From Hyphomicrobium_A sp963745205 (GTDB taxonomy: Bacteria; Pseudomonadota; Alphaproteobacteria; Rhizobiales; Hyphomicrobiaceae): a DNA stretch of 64,000 nt. The notes beneath the pieces are model-generated. The model had not been told where the DNA came from. It worked only from the letters and a program-made list of their open reading frames with translations, and did not search any database. The position numbers were made by a program, and so were the translations under genes. Location: assembly GCA_963745205.1 (NCBI GenBank), contig CAVUWX010000003.1:186001-250000 (forward strand), written 5' to 3'. The stretch's first letter is position 1. Every line of letters starts with the position of its first letter. This document shows, piece after piece, positions 27,514 to 36,798 of the stretch.

Positions 27514-28628
27514 CAGTTTGCTCCCTCGCGGGGCTTGGTCTGCAACTTGTCGAGCGGCAGGTAGGGCACGACGCCCTGCCCGGCCTTCGAATCGATGATG
27601 ATCTTGTCGGTGCCGCCGAGCACGCGCTCCATGGTTTCCAGGAACATGCGCTTGCGGGTCACTTCAGGCGCATTCTTGTACTGGTCGTAGACCTGTAGGA
27701 AGCGCGCCGTCTGGCCGTTGGCGTCGTTGACGACCTGCTGCTTGTAGCCCTCCGCCCCCTGCAGGATGCGCTCGGCCTCGCCGCGCGCCTCCGGCACCAC
27801 CTTGTTGGCGTATCCGTAGGCCTCATTCTGCAGCCGCGCCATGTCCTGGCGCGCCGCCTGCACGTCGCGGAAGGCGTCGATGACCTCCACCGGCGGATCG
27901 ACCTTCTGGAGCTGCACCTGGTCGATGCGGATGCCGGCGCCGTAGCTGTCGAGCGTCTTTTGCATCAGCGCCTGCACGGCCTGTTCGGACTTCTGCCGCT
28001 CGGTCGTCCGCAGCGGCTCGATATTCGACTGGCCGACGACCTCGCGCATGGCGCTTTCCGCCACCTCTTTGACGGTGGTGTCGGGGTTCTGGATGTTGAA
28101 CAGATACTGGGAGGCGTCCTTGATGCGCCAGAACACGACGAAGTCGATGTCGACGATGTTCTCGTCGCCGGTGAGCATCAGGCTCTCGGCGCGCTCCCCG
28201 CGCGGGCCGCCCGTGCGCCCCTCAGTCGAAGAGCGCGCGCCGATCTCGATGATGTTCTGGCGCGTCACCTTCGGCAGGCGCACCTCGTCGATCGGGTAGG
28301 GCAGGCGGAAATGGAGGCCCGGCGGGTCTTGGCGGATGAACTTGCCGAAGCGGAGGACGACGCCGAGCTCGTCCGGATTGACGCGGAAGAAGAACGCCTG
28401 CCATGCGATCACCGCGCAAGCAACGATGGCCACCAAGAACAAGATCGGGCCGGGAATCCCCCCGCCGTGCATCACCTGCTTGACCTTGTCCTGGCCGCGC
28501 TTGAGCATCTCTTCTAGATCGGGCGGCTGCCCGCCTCCGCTCGGCCCCTGGCCCCACGGTCCGCCACCGTTGCCGCTTCCGCCGCTCTTCCAGCCGCCAC
28601 CGCCACCACTCTGATTGCTCCACGGCAT
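27513..28628 (-). CDS. hflK: FtsH protease activity modulator HflK
   Basis: The 371-residue protein has a Gly/Ser-rich cytosolic head, one membrane span (PILFLVAIVACAVIAWQAFFF), and a periplasmic SPFH domain (GVVLRFGKFIRQDPPGLHFRLPYP) followed by a coiled coil. It partners HflC. ATG 28628 begins the typical MPWSNQSGGGGGW head; residues further upstream in frame are not family-like. It is intact, unlike hflC. Confidence 0.94.
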   Translation of the reverse strand: MPWSNQSGGGGGWKSGGSGNGGGPWGQGPSGGGQPPDLEEMLKRGQDKVKQVMHGGGIPGPILFLVAIVACAVIAWQAFFFRVNPDELGVVLRFGKFIRQDPPGLHFRLPYPIDEVRLPKVTRQNIIEIGARSSTEGRTGGPRGERAESLMLTGDENIVDIDFVVFWRIKDASQYLFNIQNPDTTVKEVAESAMREVVGQSNIEPLRTTERQKSEQAVQALMQKTLDSYGAGIRIDQVQLQKVDPPVEVIDAFRDVQAARQDMARLQNEAYGYANKVVPEARGEAERILQGAEGYKQQVVNDANGQTARFLQVYDQYKNAPEVTRKRMFLETMERVLGGTDKIIIDSKAGQGVVPYLPLDKLQTKPREGAN

Positions 28629-28841
28629 ATACGGGGTCCTTCGATGCTTGGGCTGTGCGTGCTGGGGCTGCGCGAGGCCTCTTCCACCGGACGTGCCAGC
28701 CATGCCTGCCGGTGGGGACGCAAACCATTGTCCTCGTTGAGAATGGTGCTCGCTTATAGGACACGGCGTCCTTAAAGCGCAAACCCACCGCTAAAATTGG
28801 TTGCCGGCACCCTGCATTCAAGCCGAACCGGCGCCCCGGCG

Positions 28842-29354
28842 CTAGGCACGCGGCTTCTTCTCGAGCAGAACCAGGGTGGCTCCGAAATCGTCGCGCTCGC
28901 CCCGCGGCAGCGCCTCGCGCGACACTTCCCTCCACCGCGTCCAGTCGACGTTAGGCATCAGGGTGTCGCCCTCCGGGCGCCCGTGCACCTCCGTTTTGTA
29001 GATGCGACCCGCAAGGGGGAATGAGGCAGCAAAGATATCGGCTCCACCGATCACCATGACCTCGTTCACGCCGCGATTGCGCGCGCAGCGCTCGGCCTGC
29101 GCCAGTGCCTCCGGAAAGCTCGGCACCACGATGGCGCCATCGGGACGGAAGCCCTCATCGCGCGAGACGACGATGTTGTCGCGGCCGTCGAGCGGCTTCT
29201 TCAGGGACTGGAACGTGCGGCGCCCCATGATGAGGGGCTTGCCCATGGTGAGCCGGCGAAAGGTCTTGAGGTCGGAGGAGAGGCGCCAGGGCAGGCCGCC
29301 GCCGCGGCCAATGACACCGTTTTCGGCAACGGCGACGACGAGCGTGATGAGCAT
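28842..29354 (-). CDS. folA: dihydrofolate reductase
   Basis: The 170-residue enzyme reduces dihydrofolate to tetrahydrofolate, needed after each thymidylate synthase turnover. The family opening is ITLVVAVAENGVIGRGGGLPW, with the catalytic acid further on in LSSDLKTFRRLT. MGRRTFQSL and VIGGADIF are the NADPH-binding segments. It starts 13 bases after the thyA stop, so the two form an operon. Confidence 0.94.
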   Translation of the reverse strand: MLITLVVAVAENGVIGRGGGLPWRLSSDLKTFRRLTMGKPLIMGRRTFQSLKKPLDGRDNIVVSRDEGFRPDGAIVVPSFPEALAQAERCARNRGVNEVMVIGGADIFAASFPLAGRIYKTEVHGRPEGDTLMPNVDWTRWREVSREALPRGERDDFGATLVLLEKKPRA

Positions 29355-29367
29355 GAGCTGCCGGCCC

Positions 29368-30181
29368 TCAAACAGCCACGGGCGCCGCGATATGCGGGTG
29401 GGGATCGTAGCCGGCGAGCTTGAAATCGCTGAACCTGAACCTGAAGATCGATTTCGCCGAAGGATCGATCTCCATGCGCGGCAGCGCGCGCGGGGTGCGC
29501 TTCAATTGCTCATCCGCCTGGGCGAGATGATTGAGGTAGAGGTGCGCGTCGCCGAGGGTGTGCACGAACTCGCCCGGTTTCAGTCCGGTCACCTGCGCCA
29601 TCATCATGGTCAGCAGCGCGTAGGAGGCGATGTTGAACGGCACGCCGAGGAACACATCCGCCGAGCGCTGGTAGAGCTGGCAGGAGAGCCGGCCCTCGCT
29701 GACGTAGAACTGGAACAGGCAGTGGCACGGCGCCAGCGCCATGTCACCTAGATCGGCAGGATTCCACGCTGTTACGATGATGCGTCGGCTATCCGGATCG
29801 CGCTTGAGAAGATCGACGGCATTCTCGATTTGGTCGATCTCACTCCCATCCGGTGCGCCCCAGCTTCGCCACTGCTTGCCGTAGACGGGTCCCAGGTCGC
29901 CCGCGTGGTCTCCCCAGCCATCATCCCTAGTCCATTCGTCCCAGATCTTAACTCCATGGGCCTTAAGGTAGGCACGTGTTGGTATCGCCGGACAGGAACC
30001 AGATCAGCTCGTGGATGATCGACTTCACGTGCAGCTTCTTGGTGGTGACGAGCGGGAAGCCGTCGTCGAGATCGAAACGCATCTGGTGCCCGAACACCGA
30101 CAGCGTGCCGGTGCCGGTGCGATCGGTCTTTTTCACGCCGTGGTCGCGCACGCGGCGCATCAGGTCGAGGTATTGCTGCAT
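29368..30181 (-). CDS. thyA: thymidylate synthase, frameshifted
   Basis: The enzyme methylates dUMP with methylenetetrahydrofolate. The first part (YLDLMRRVRDHGVKKTDRTG to HELIWFLSGDTNT) is in one frame; from about 29975 the rest continues in another frame (YLKAHGVKIWDEWTRDDGWG, then RRIIVTAWNPADLGDM and the catalytic Cys in ALAPCHCLFQF). The total of 814 bases is one more than a multiple of three, consistent with a single extra base near 29972-29978. folA follows directly. I take the break as a sequencing error, since loss of thyA would require a replacement such as thyX, and none is seen here. Confidence 0.88.
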
Positions 30182-30254
30182 CGCCCAAATATAGCGATTC
30201 CCCTTTGATGCAACAAAGGAGCGCGCGTTTGATGGAACAAAGGAGCGTGCGGCC

Positions 30255-31031
30255 TCAACTGGCGGCCGGCAGGGTCATGAAATAAATGCCAAGCGCCATC
30301 ACCGAATTATAGACTGCGTGGCAGAACATCGACACCCACAGGCTGCCCGTGTGCACGAGCAGCCAGGCGAAGTAGAGCCCGATCCCCAGCACCTCGATCA
30401 ACCCGAAGATCGAGTAGCCGTAGTGCAGCGTCGCCCACAACAGCGACGTGAGGATGCCGGCCCCGACGAAGCCCAGCTTCGACTTCGCCAACCCCGAAAA
30501 GAGAAACCCGCGGAACAACAGCTCCTCCGACAGCGGCGCGCCGATGCTGATGACGATCAGCATGAGCCAGAAGGCGTCGCTGTGCAGGATCTCCTGGAAC
30601 GGGCGCAGGTCGTGCAGCACCGCATCCGGTTTCACCAGCATGAGCGTGCCGGTCCACGCCATGGTGACGACAAAGAGCGGGACGAGCGCCAGCGGCAGCA
30701 CGCGCCACCCCTGGGCCGGCCGGCGCAGCGCCAGCACCTCTGCGCGGGTAGTGGAGAAGAAACCCGCCGCAAGTAGCGTGAGCAAGATGATGCCGATCTG
30801 CAGCCCGGCGGTCCAAATCGTGAGCTGCACCATCACGTGCGGCGGCAGCACCCCGTTTTCGGCGACCTGCGGGAGCCCGAACCCCGCGAGGCTGCTGTAG
30901 CCCCACGCGAGAAGGGCGCCGATGAGCGCCGCCAGCACCAGGATCAGAACCGCTACCGGGATCACAGACCACGCCGGCCAGCCGGTGCGCGGCGCATAGG
31001 CCGCGGGTCCTTTCAGCAACGCGTCCAACAT
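30255..31031 (-). CDS. CPBP family intramembrane metalloprotease
   Basis: The 258-residue protein has about seven hydrophobic segments. The CPBP/Abi motifs are present: EELLFRG (the glutamate pair and Arg), LWATLHYGY (motif 2 His), and FCHAVYNS (motif 3 His and Asn). It is an inner-membrane protease or scaffold related to the CAAX-prenyl protease fold. The substrate is not known. It is encoded alone, on the strand opposite to ssrA. Confidence 0.88.
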   Translation of the reverse strand: MLDALLKGPAAYAPRTGWPAWSVIPVAVLILVLAALIGALLAWGYSSLAGFGLPQVAENGVLPPHVMVQLTIWTAGLQIGIILLTLLAAGFFSTTRAEVLALRRPAQGWRVLPLALVPLFVVTMAWTGTLMLVKPDAVLHDLRPFQEILHSDAFWLMLIVISIGAPLSEELLFRGFLFSGLAKSKLGFVGAGILTSLLWATLHYGYSIFGLIEVLGIGLYFAWLLVHTGSLWVSMFCHAVYNSVMALGIYFMTLPAAS

Positions 31032-31200
31032 TTCGTGCCCCTCCAGCGATGGCGCTCGGCGCCACTAAAGACGCGCGGCAGGCCGCTTTACCATGGCGCC
31101 AACCGCCGCGCGTGCGCTTTGGGCGGGCGGGGATAACTCCTCGGTAATGCGCGGAACACGAATGGCTTTTTTTTCCTCGCGGCTGACCCTATATTCGCTG

Positions 31201-31577
31201 TGCCGGATTCGTCCGGCTATGGCGATAAACGCGGCCGTAATAAGCCGATCGGACCCGGGGGCAGTACCCGGCGCCTCCACCAAATGCCGCCGCCCGAAAC
31301 GCTAACAGCGTGGGCAGGCATGTGAGATTTCCGTCGCGGGCATGAGCCGCGGCGGCATCTGATGGGGGCGAACTAGGATCGACGAGGGTGTAAAGGGCTT
31401 AGCTTTTGCTCGGCATGGTTCCGCCGTCATCGGGCCATTCAGAATAGTTGCCAATGACAACTATGCTGAGGCTGCTCTCGCTGCGTAACGCAGTGCGATT
31501 AGCCTGAACTTGAAGCCCTTACCCTTAGCCGGGTAAGGCGCGGTTCGGAGGGCACCGGGCAACAGAAGCCCTCCACT
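31201..31577 (+). ncRNA. ssrA: transfer-messenger RNA, circularly permuted two-piece form
   Basis: The tag frame at 31450-31488 reads ANDNYAEAALAA and stop, the alphaproteobacterial type of tmRNA tag. The coding piece begins GGGGGCG at 31364; this pairs with CGCCTCC at 31272-31278, just before the encoded CCA (31280-31282) of the acceptor piece. The acceptor piece (about 31201-31282) carries a T-arm hairpin CCGGG-N7-CCCGG. So the acceptor piece lies upstream of the coding piece, with an 81-base spacer that would be removed. A hairpin GGAGGGC/GCCCTCC (31547-31574) closes the coding piece. TATATT at 31190-31195 is a good -10 box. tmRNA rescues stalled ribosomes. Outer ends are estimates. Confidence 0.95.
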
Positions 31578-31649
31578 TGATCCCACGTGCGTTTCGGGGG
31601 AAAGAGCATTCGGGGCTTGCGACGATCCCAGGGCACTGAGCTAGACGGA

Positions 31650-32363
31650 ATGGCGGCCGAGCCGACGATCGACTATGAGACGCTGACCCAGGACGCCATG
31701 CGCGGCGTCGTGCGCAGCGTGCTCGTCCAAGCCGCCAAGTCGGGGCTGCCCGGCGACCATCATTTCTACATCTCGTTCGATACCTCGGCCTCGGGCGTGG
31801 TGCTGTCGAAGCGCCTCAAGGACAAGTATCCCTCCGAGATGACGATCGTGCTCCAGCATCGCTACTGGGACTTGTCGGTCGAGGACGACGGCTTCGAGGT
31901 GAAGCTGACGTTCGACGGCATCCCCGAGCGCCTCGTGGTGCCCTTCGCCGCGATCCGCGTATTCTTCGACCCGAGCGTACGCTACGGCCTGCAGTTCGAG
32001 GACCCGGACGTGGAGCCGGAGGCGGGCGAGGACATGACCCCCCGCTTCGGCGGTCGCACCCCCGAGCGTGCGAACGGCGCGCGGGCAACGCTGCGTTCGA
32101 CCGCGCCGAAGAAGCCGAAAGTGGCGCGCAAGACCAAGGAGAGCAAACCCGACAAGACGGCGCCGTCGGCCATCCCAGTTTCCGAGAAGGCGCCGGTCGC
32201 CGCGGCCCCGCCGCCTCGGCTCGCAGCTGTGCCGACAAAGCCCGTCGAGGACAAGGGAAAGCGCGGCGAGCCAAAGCAGGCCGACAAACCCAGCGAGGAC
32301 CGCCCGCGCCAGGACAACGGCGGCGCGCAAATCGTCAGCCTCGACGCCTTCCGCAAGAAGTAA
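31650..32363 (+). CDS. sspB: SspB, ClpXP adaptor for tmRNA-tagged proteins
   Basis: The 237-residue protein has the SspB-alpha fold in residues 10-125 (FYISFDTSASGVVLSKRLKD, then MTIVLQHRYWDLSVEDDGFE, then VPFAAIRVFFDPSVRYGLQF). A long charged, disordered tail follows, ending in a ClpX-binding-type peptide (IVSLDAFRKK). It delivers tmRNA-tagged proteins to ClpXP. It starts about 73 bases after ssrA on the same strand, which places tag and adaptor together. ATG 31650 begins the conserved region; an upstream ATG at 31587 is less likely because it abuts ssrA. Confidence 0.94.
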   Translation: MAAEPTIDYETLTQDAMRGVVRSVLVQAAKSGLPGDHHFYISFDTSASGVVLSKRLKDKYPSEMTIVLQHRYWDLSVEDDGFEVKLTFDGIPERLVVPFAAIRVFFDPSVRYGLQFEDPDVEPEAGEDMTPRFGGRTPERANGARATLRSTAPKKPKVARKTKESKPDKTAPSAIPVSEKAPVAAAPPPRLAAVPTKPVEDKGKRGEPKQADKPSEDRPRQDNGGAQIVSLDAFRKK

Positions 32364-32383
32364 GCTTCATTGATCGCAGGTGT

Positions 32384-34015
32384 TTAGTGCGCCGGCGCGC
32401 CCGCAGTCGCGGGCTTGCGCACCAGCAGCGCCGCCAGCGCGAGGCCCGCAAACAGCACCGTCAGCAGCAGGAACGTGTCCGAGAACGCCAGCACCACGCC
32501 CTGCCGGTGTGCGATCCCGTAGAGCTGCTTCAGCGCCATCGCCTGCGCGTTCGTACCATAGGCCGCAAACTTCGCCGTCAGCGCGGAGAGCGTCTCCATC
32601 GCCGGCACGCGCGACCACGTGATCTGATCGTGCAGACGCGCGAGGTGAACGTCGGTGCGGTCGTTGAGCACCGTCGTCAGGCCGGCCAGCCCGAAGGCGC
32701 CGCCGAGATTGCGCATCAGGTTGAACAGGCCGGAGGCATTCTTCACGCGCTCGGCCGGCAGCGTGCCGAGCGAGATGTCGTTGATCGGGATGATCGACAG
32801 CATGAGCCCGACGCCGCGGAAAATCTGCGGCCATAAGAGCTCGTAGAAATCCCAGTCGCTGGTGATCCAGGTCATCCACCAGGTGCCGACGGCGAAGAAC
32901 AGGAAGCCAGCCATGAGCATGAGGCGCTTGTCGACGTAGGGCATCAATCGGCCAGCGATGGGGGCGGTTGCGAACATGGCAAGGCCCGAGACGAACATCG
33001 TCTCGCCGATCATCAGCGCGTTGTAGCCGCGGATCTGCGCCAGATACACGGGATAGATGTAGGTGAGGCCGTAGAGGCCGATGCCCAGCACGAACGAGAA
33101 CAGCGAGCCCACCGCGAAGTTGCGGTTGGTGAAGGCGGAGAGGTCGACGATCGGCGCGCGCGCGGTCAGGACGCGGGCGAAGAATACGATGGCCGAGATG
33201 CCGGCGACCCAGGCGAGCACCAGCACCGTCTCATCGCCAAACCAGTCGTTGCGCGGGCCCTCCTCCAGCACGTACTCGAGCGAGCCGAGGAACCCGGCCA
33301 TCGACAGCAGGCCGACCCAGTCGAAGTTGTCGAACAGGGTGTAATCGGGCTGGTCGAAGTCGATGAGCGCGAGCGCGGCGAGCGCGACGAGGATGCCCGG
33401 CACCACGTTGATGAAGAACAGCCAATGCCATGACAGCGCGTCGGTGAGATAGCCGCCGACCGTGGGTCCGATGGTCGGTGCCATGGTGGCGACGAGGCCG
33501 ATCAGCGGCACGATCAAGCTCATGCGCGAGCGCGGGAAAATGAGGTAGGCGGAGGCGAACACGGTCGGGATCATGCCGCCGCCGATGAAGCCCTGGATGG
33601 CGCGCCAGACGATGATCTCCTCGATCGAGGTGGAAAGACCGCAAGCCAGGCTCGCCGCGGCAAAGCCCGCAGCGGAGATGGCGAACAGGATGCGCGTGCC
33701 GAGCGCTCGCGACAGGAAGCCCGACAGCGGAATCATCACCACCTCGGCGATGAGGTAGGCGGTCTGCACCCAGGTGATCTCGTTTGAGCTGGCCGCCAGG
33801 CCCGCCTGGATCTCGGTCAGCGACGCCGAGACGATCTGGATGTCGAGGATCGCCATGAACATGCCAAAGACCATGGCGAGGAAGGCGGCGAGCCGGCGCG
33901 GATCGATGCGATCCGCGGCAGCGCCGGGGGAAGCGCTTGCGGCTCGCCGCCCTTGGGGTGCCCCGGGGGGAGGGCCCGGGGGCACCCTATCAACGGTTGT
34001 GGTGGTGTCGGCCAT
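32384..34015 (-). CDS. DHA2-family drug efflux permease (EmrB-like)
   Basis: The 543-residue protein has the 14 membrane segments of DHA2 major facilitator drug:proton antiporters. Family motifs include FGMFMAILDIQIVSASLTEI in the first span and LSGFLSRALGTR after the second, plus motif C-like GPTVGGYLTDALSW. It acts with the membrane-fusion protein encoded 30 bases upstream (34045-35355) to export hydrophobic compounds. The substrate cannot be told. Expression is probably controlled by the divergent TetR gene. Confidence 0.92.
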   Translation of the reverse strand: MADTTTTVDRVPPGPPPGAPQGRRAASASPGAAADRIDPRRLAAFLAMVFGMFMAILDIQIVSASLTEIQAGLAASSNEITWVQTAYLIAEVVMIPLSGFLSRALGTRILFAISAAGFAAASLACGLSTSIEEIIVWRAIQGFIGGGMIPTVFASAYLIFPRSRMSLIVPLIGLVATMAPTIGPTVGGYLTDALSWHWLFFINVVPGILVALAALALIDFDQPDYTLFDNFDWVGLLSMAGFLGSLEYVLEEGPRNDWFGDETVLVLAWVAGISAIVFFARVLTARAPIVDLSAFTNRNFAVGSLFSFVLGIGLYGLTYIYPVYLAQIRGYNALMIGETMFVSGLAMFATAPIAGRLMPYVDKRLMLMAGFLFFAVGTWWMTWITSDWDFYELLWPQIFRGVGLMLSIIPINDISLGTLPAERVKNASGLFNLMRNLGGAFGLAGLTTVLNDRTDVHLARLHDQITWSRVPAMETLSALTAKFAAYGTNAQAMALKQLYGIAHRQGVVLAFSDTFLLLTVLFAGLALAALLVRKPATAGAPAH

Positions 34016-34044
34016 GGGAATGGTCCCGTTGAGCCATCGCCGGC

Positions 34045-35355
34045 TTAGTTGGCGCCGCCGGCCACCTGCGCCGGCGCGGTTTCCGCCGCCGCGGTCTTCG
34101 TGTTCACGCTGACGACGACCGACATGCCGGGCCGCAGCAGCTCCTGCGTCCTGACCGTCGCCGGCACCTCGATGCGCACGGCCAAGCGCTGCACGACCTT
34201 GGTGAAGTTGCCGGTGGCGTTGTCGGGCGGCAGCAGCGAGAACACCGAGCCCGATGCCGGCGCCACGCTCGCGACGCGACCCTTGATGTCGTGGTCGGGA
34301 AGCGCGTCGACGGAGACGGTCGCCACTTCGCCCGGGCGCATGCCGGCGAGCTGCGTCTCCTTGAAGTTGGCGTCGATATAGACGTCGTGGAGCGGCACGA
34401 GGCTCGCGAGCCGCTGGCCCGGCTGCACGTAATCGCCGCTCTGCACGGCACGGTTGCCGACGACGCCTTCGAAAGGCGCGCGGACCACGGTGAACGAAAG
34501 ATCGCGCTCGGCCTTGGCCAGCGCCGTCTCGAACTGCTTCAGCGTGCGCTGCGCCTCTTCCTGCTGCGCCTTGAGCACGGCGACGTTGGCTTCCGCCGCG
34601 GTGACGCCGGCTTCCGCACCCTGCACGGCAGCGACCGCCTGGTCGCGATTGGCCTGCGCCTGCTCCAGCGCCTGCCGGCTTGCGAATTCTTTTCCGGCGA
34701 GCGACAGCTGGCGCGCAAGCTCGAGCTCGGCGCGGGTCGCACCCGCCTTGGCGGAGGCAAGCTGCGCGCTGGCCTGGGCGACGGCCGACTGCTGCGCCGC
34801 AGTTTGCTTGCCGATGCGCTCGACTGTTGCCTGCTCGATCGCGACGTTGTCGCGTGCGGTCTCGGCCGCGAGCTTGTAGTCGCCGTCGTCGATGCGGGCG
34901 ATGATATCGCCGGCCTTCACCTCGGCGTTGTCGACAACGTCGACGGAGGCGAGATAGCCGGGAATCTTGGCCGCAAGCGTCGCGGTGTGCGCGCTCACGT
35001 AGGCGTCATCGGTGGAGACGACGAAGCGGCCGACGGTCCACCAGTGGTGGCCGTACCAGGAGCCGAGTGCGAGCACGGCAACGGCGCCTACGCCGAGGGC
35101 CATCCTGCGGGACGAGCGGCGCTTGGCGGGCGCTGCGCCGGCAAGCGTCTCGGCGGGCGCGGAAGTGGGCGGCGCCTCGGCCGGCTGCTCGAGTGGATCG
35201 GACTTACGCGCGACGGCAGCGTCGGGGCCAGTCGCATCGCCCTCGCGCACGAGGCGCGGTACGCTGGCGGTATTGGCAGCAGGCATCGCCTTCGCCGGAG
35301 TTGAATTGGTCCCCTCGATGGCCCGCAAAGCGCTGCTGTCGCGATGCTTGAACAT
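34045..35355 (-). CDS. HlyD/EmrA-type membrane fusion protein
   Basis: The 436-residue protein has an N-terminal cytosolic tail, one membrane span (MALGVGAVAVLALGSWYG), a lipoyl/barrel-sandwich domain interrupted by a long Ala/Gln/Lys coiled coil (about residues 150-270), and a beta-barrel C-terminus. It bridges the EmrB-like permease to the outer membrane. ATG 35355 is chosen; a frame to 35433 exists but would begin inside the operator at 35414-35432. It is the first gene of the pump operon. No TolC gene is adjacent. Confidence 0.92.
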   Translation of the reverse strand: MFKHRDSSALRAIEGTNSTPAKAMPAANTASVPRLVREGDATGPDAAVARKSDPLEQPAEAPPTSAPAETLAGAAPAKRRSSRRMALGVGAVAVLALGSWYGHHWWTVGRFVVSTDDAYVSAHTATLAAKIPGYLASVDVVDNAEVKAGDIIARIDDGDYKLAAETARDNVAIEQATVERIGKQTAAQQSAVAQASAQLASAKAGATRAELELARQLSLAGKEFASRQALEQAQANRDQAVAAVQGAEAGVTAAEANVAVLKAQQEEAQRTLKQFETALAKAERDLSFTVVRAPFEGVVGNRAVQSGDYVQPGQRLASLVPLHDVYIDANFKETQLAGMRPGEVATVSVDALPDHDIKGRVASVAPASGSVFSLLPPDNATGNFTKVVQRLAVRIEVPATVRTQELLRPGMSVVVSVNTKTAAAETAPAQVAGGAN

Positions 35356-35413
35356 GTGAGGTCTCCTGGAAAAAGCCCCGAACAATCCCAACCAATTGTC
35401 GTTAGAACGGTCA

Positions 35414-35489
35414 TGACTGAACCGTTCGGTCATCGCTTGACTTAACCGCCAAATTCTCCTATGTCAACAGCGACCGAACCGTTCGGTCA
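35414..35489. promoter_or_regulatory. two TetR-type operators between pump operon and regulator
   Basis: TGACTGAACCGTTCGGTCA (35414-35432) and CGACCGAACCGTTCGGTCA (35471-35489) are 9-1-9 palindromes, each with one mismatch, and nearly identical to each other. Their centres are 57 bases apart, one near the pump operon start and one near the tetR start. They are the obvious binding sites for the TetR protein and predict repression of both transcripts. Confidence 0.85.
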
Positions 35490-35521
35490 AAATATTTCAG
35501 CCGCCGCCCTTGGGGCCTGTG

Positions 35522-36163
35522 ATGCCCACTACTGCCTTCGTCAAGCCGGAAGCCGGGCTCCCGCCCGAGGAGAGCGCCAAGCGGCGCCAGATCATCGAGG
35601 GCGCGCGGGCGCTGTTCCTCGCGCAAGGTTTCGATGCCGCCAGCATGGACGCGATCGCCCGCAAGGCCGGCGTGTCGAAGGGCACGCTCTACGTGTATTT
35701 CGACAGCAAGGAGCGGCTGTTCGAGGCGATCGTCGAGGACGAGCGTGCCGGCCAGGCAGAGCAGGTGTTCTCACTCGATTCCAGCGATCACGACGTGGCC
35801 GCGGTGTTGACGCGCCTCGGCGCCGCGTTTGTCCGCTTCCTGTGCCAACCGACGGCGATCTCCGCGCTGCGCACGGTCATCGCCATCGCCGACCGCATGC
35901 CGGAGCTCGGTCGCAAGTTCTACGAATTCGGGCCCATGTGCGGCATCGACCGGCTCGCGGCCTATCTCAAGGCGCAGTGCGAGGCCGGTGTGCTCGCGGT
36001 GGATGACTGCGAGGTCGCGGCCGCGCAATTCCTCGATGCGTGCCAGTCGACGATGTTCAAACCGGTGTTGTTCGGCGCCGGCGAGCCACCGTCGGAAGAG
36101 CGCATCCAGCACGTGGTCGGCACCGCGGTGCGGACGTTCCTCGCCGCCTACAAGCCCCGCTAG
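35522..36163 (+). CDS. TetR family transcriptional regulator of the efflux pump
   Basis: The 213-residue protein has an N-terminal TetR helix-turn-helix (IIEGARALFLAQGFDAASMDAI then ARKAGVSKGTLYVYFDSKE) and a helical ligand-binding domain with a TetR C-terminal type end. It is divergent from the EmrAB-like operon across two matching operators. It should repress both and be released by pump substrates. ATG 35522 follows an in-frame GTG and TTG; the ATG gives the usual short lead. Confidence 0.92.
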   Translation: MPTTAFVKPEAGLPPEESAKRRQIIEGARALFLAQGFDAASMDAIARKAGVSKGTLYVYFDSKERLFEAIVEDERAGQAEQVFSLDSSDHDVAAVLTRLGAAFVRFLCQPTAISALRTVIAIADRMPELGRKFYEFGPMCGIDRLAAYLKAQCEAGVLAVDDCEVAAAQFLDACQSTMFKPVLFGAGEPPSEERIQHVVGTAVRTFLAAYKPR

Positions 36164-36188
36164 TACGGGCGTTGAGCTTTGCCTGTTC

Positions 36189-36656
36189 TTATTTGCTCCC
36201 TGGGGCAAAGACCTGGTTGCTTACCGGCGGCGCCGTCGGACGCTGAATTCTGATAAACGCGTGCGCTGCTGCCGTATGGCAGGCATTGCACCCTGCGGTC
36301 AGTCGATCGAAGGCCCGGCTGAAACCGCTCTCGTCCTTTGCTTCGATCACTTTGGCCAGATCCGCAAGCGGCGCATCGAGGTTCGCTTTGATCATGTCCG
36401 CTACGGGCACGCCCTCGTGGGTTGGATGCAGCCTTGCCGCGTCCCCGAGCCCTTCCTTGATCTCATCGAGCTCGAATGCGGCCAGCTCCCAGTTGCGGGC
36501 GTCGCCGGCAAACCAGAGTTTCGCGTGCCGCACCTGCGTGGCACTCATGAACTCACCCAAACCCGGTAGATATGGTTCCGAGGCAGGCCGCTCGCCGGCG
36601 CCCACAGCTCCCGCAGCGGTTAGAATGAGGACGGCGATCGTCGCTAACCTGTTCAT
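36189..36656 (-). CDS. secreted c-type cytochrome-like protein with C-terminal heme site
   Basis: The product has about 155 residues, a signal peptide (LATIAVLILTAAGAVGA), a helical body (VRHAKLWFAGDARNWELAAF, typical of four-helix c-type cytochromes) and a single CNACH heme motif near residue 128. This layout, with the heme motif close to the end of a helical bundle, resembles cytochrome c'-like proteins. ATG 36656 follows GGGGGCAGAC. The role is unknown; it lies between the TetR gene and a hydrolase. Confidence 0.8.
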   Translation of the reverse strand: MNRLATIAVLILTAAGAVGAGERPASEPYLPGLGEFMSATQVRHAKLWFAGDARNWELAAFELDEIKEGLGDAARLHPTHEGVPVADMIKANLDAPLADLAKVIEAKDESGFSRAFDRLTAGCNACHTAAAHAFIRIQRPTAPPVSNQVFAPGSK

Positions 36657-36798
36657 GTCTGCCCCCTTCTGCCGCATCGTTGAAGGACTACGCTGAAGGC
36701 ACTCCTATCTCGCCACGCAGCCGCGGGCGACCTTTAAGATCGACTTTGGTACCCTGACAAGCGCGCAGCCGCAGCGCACAGTTTTCGATGAGGCTCCG

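Noticed and set aside
31283..31363. Separate small RNA between the two tmRNA pieces
   Set aside because: This is best read as the excised spacer of the permuted tmRNA precursor.
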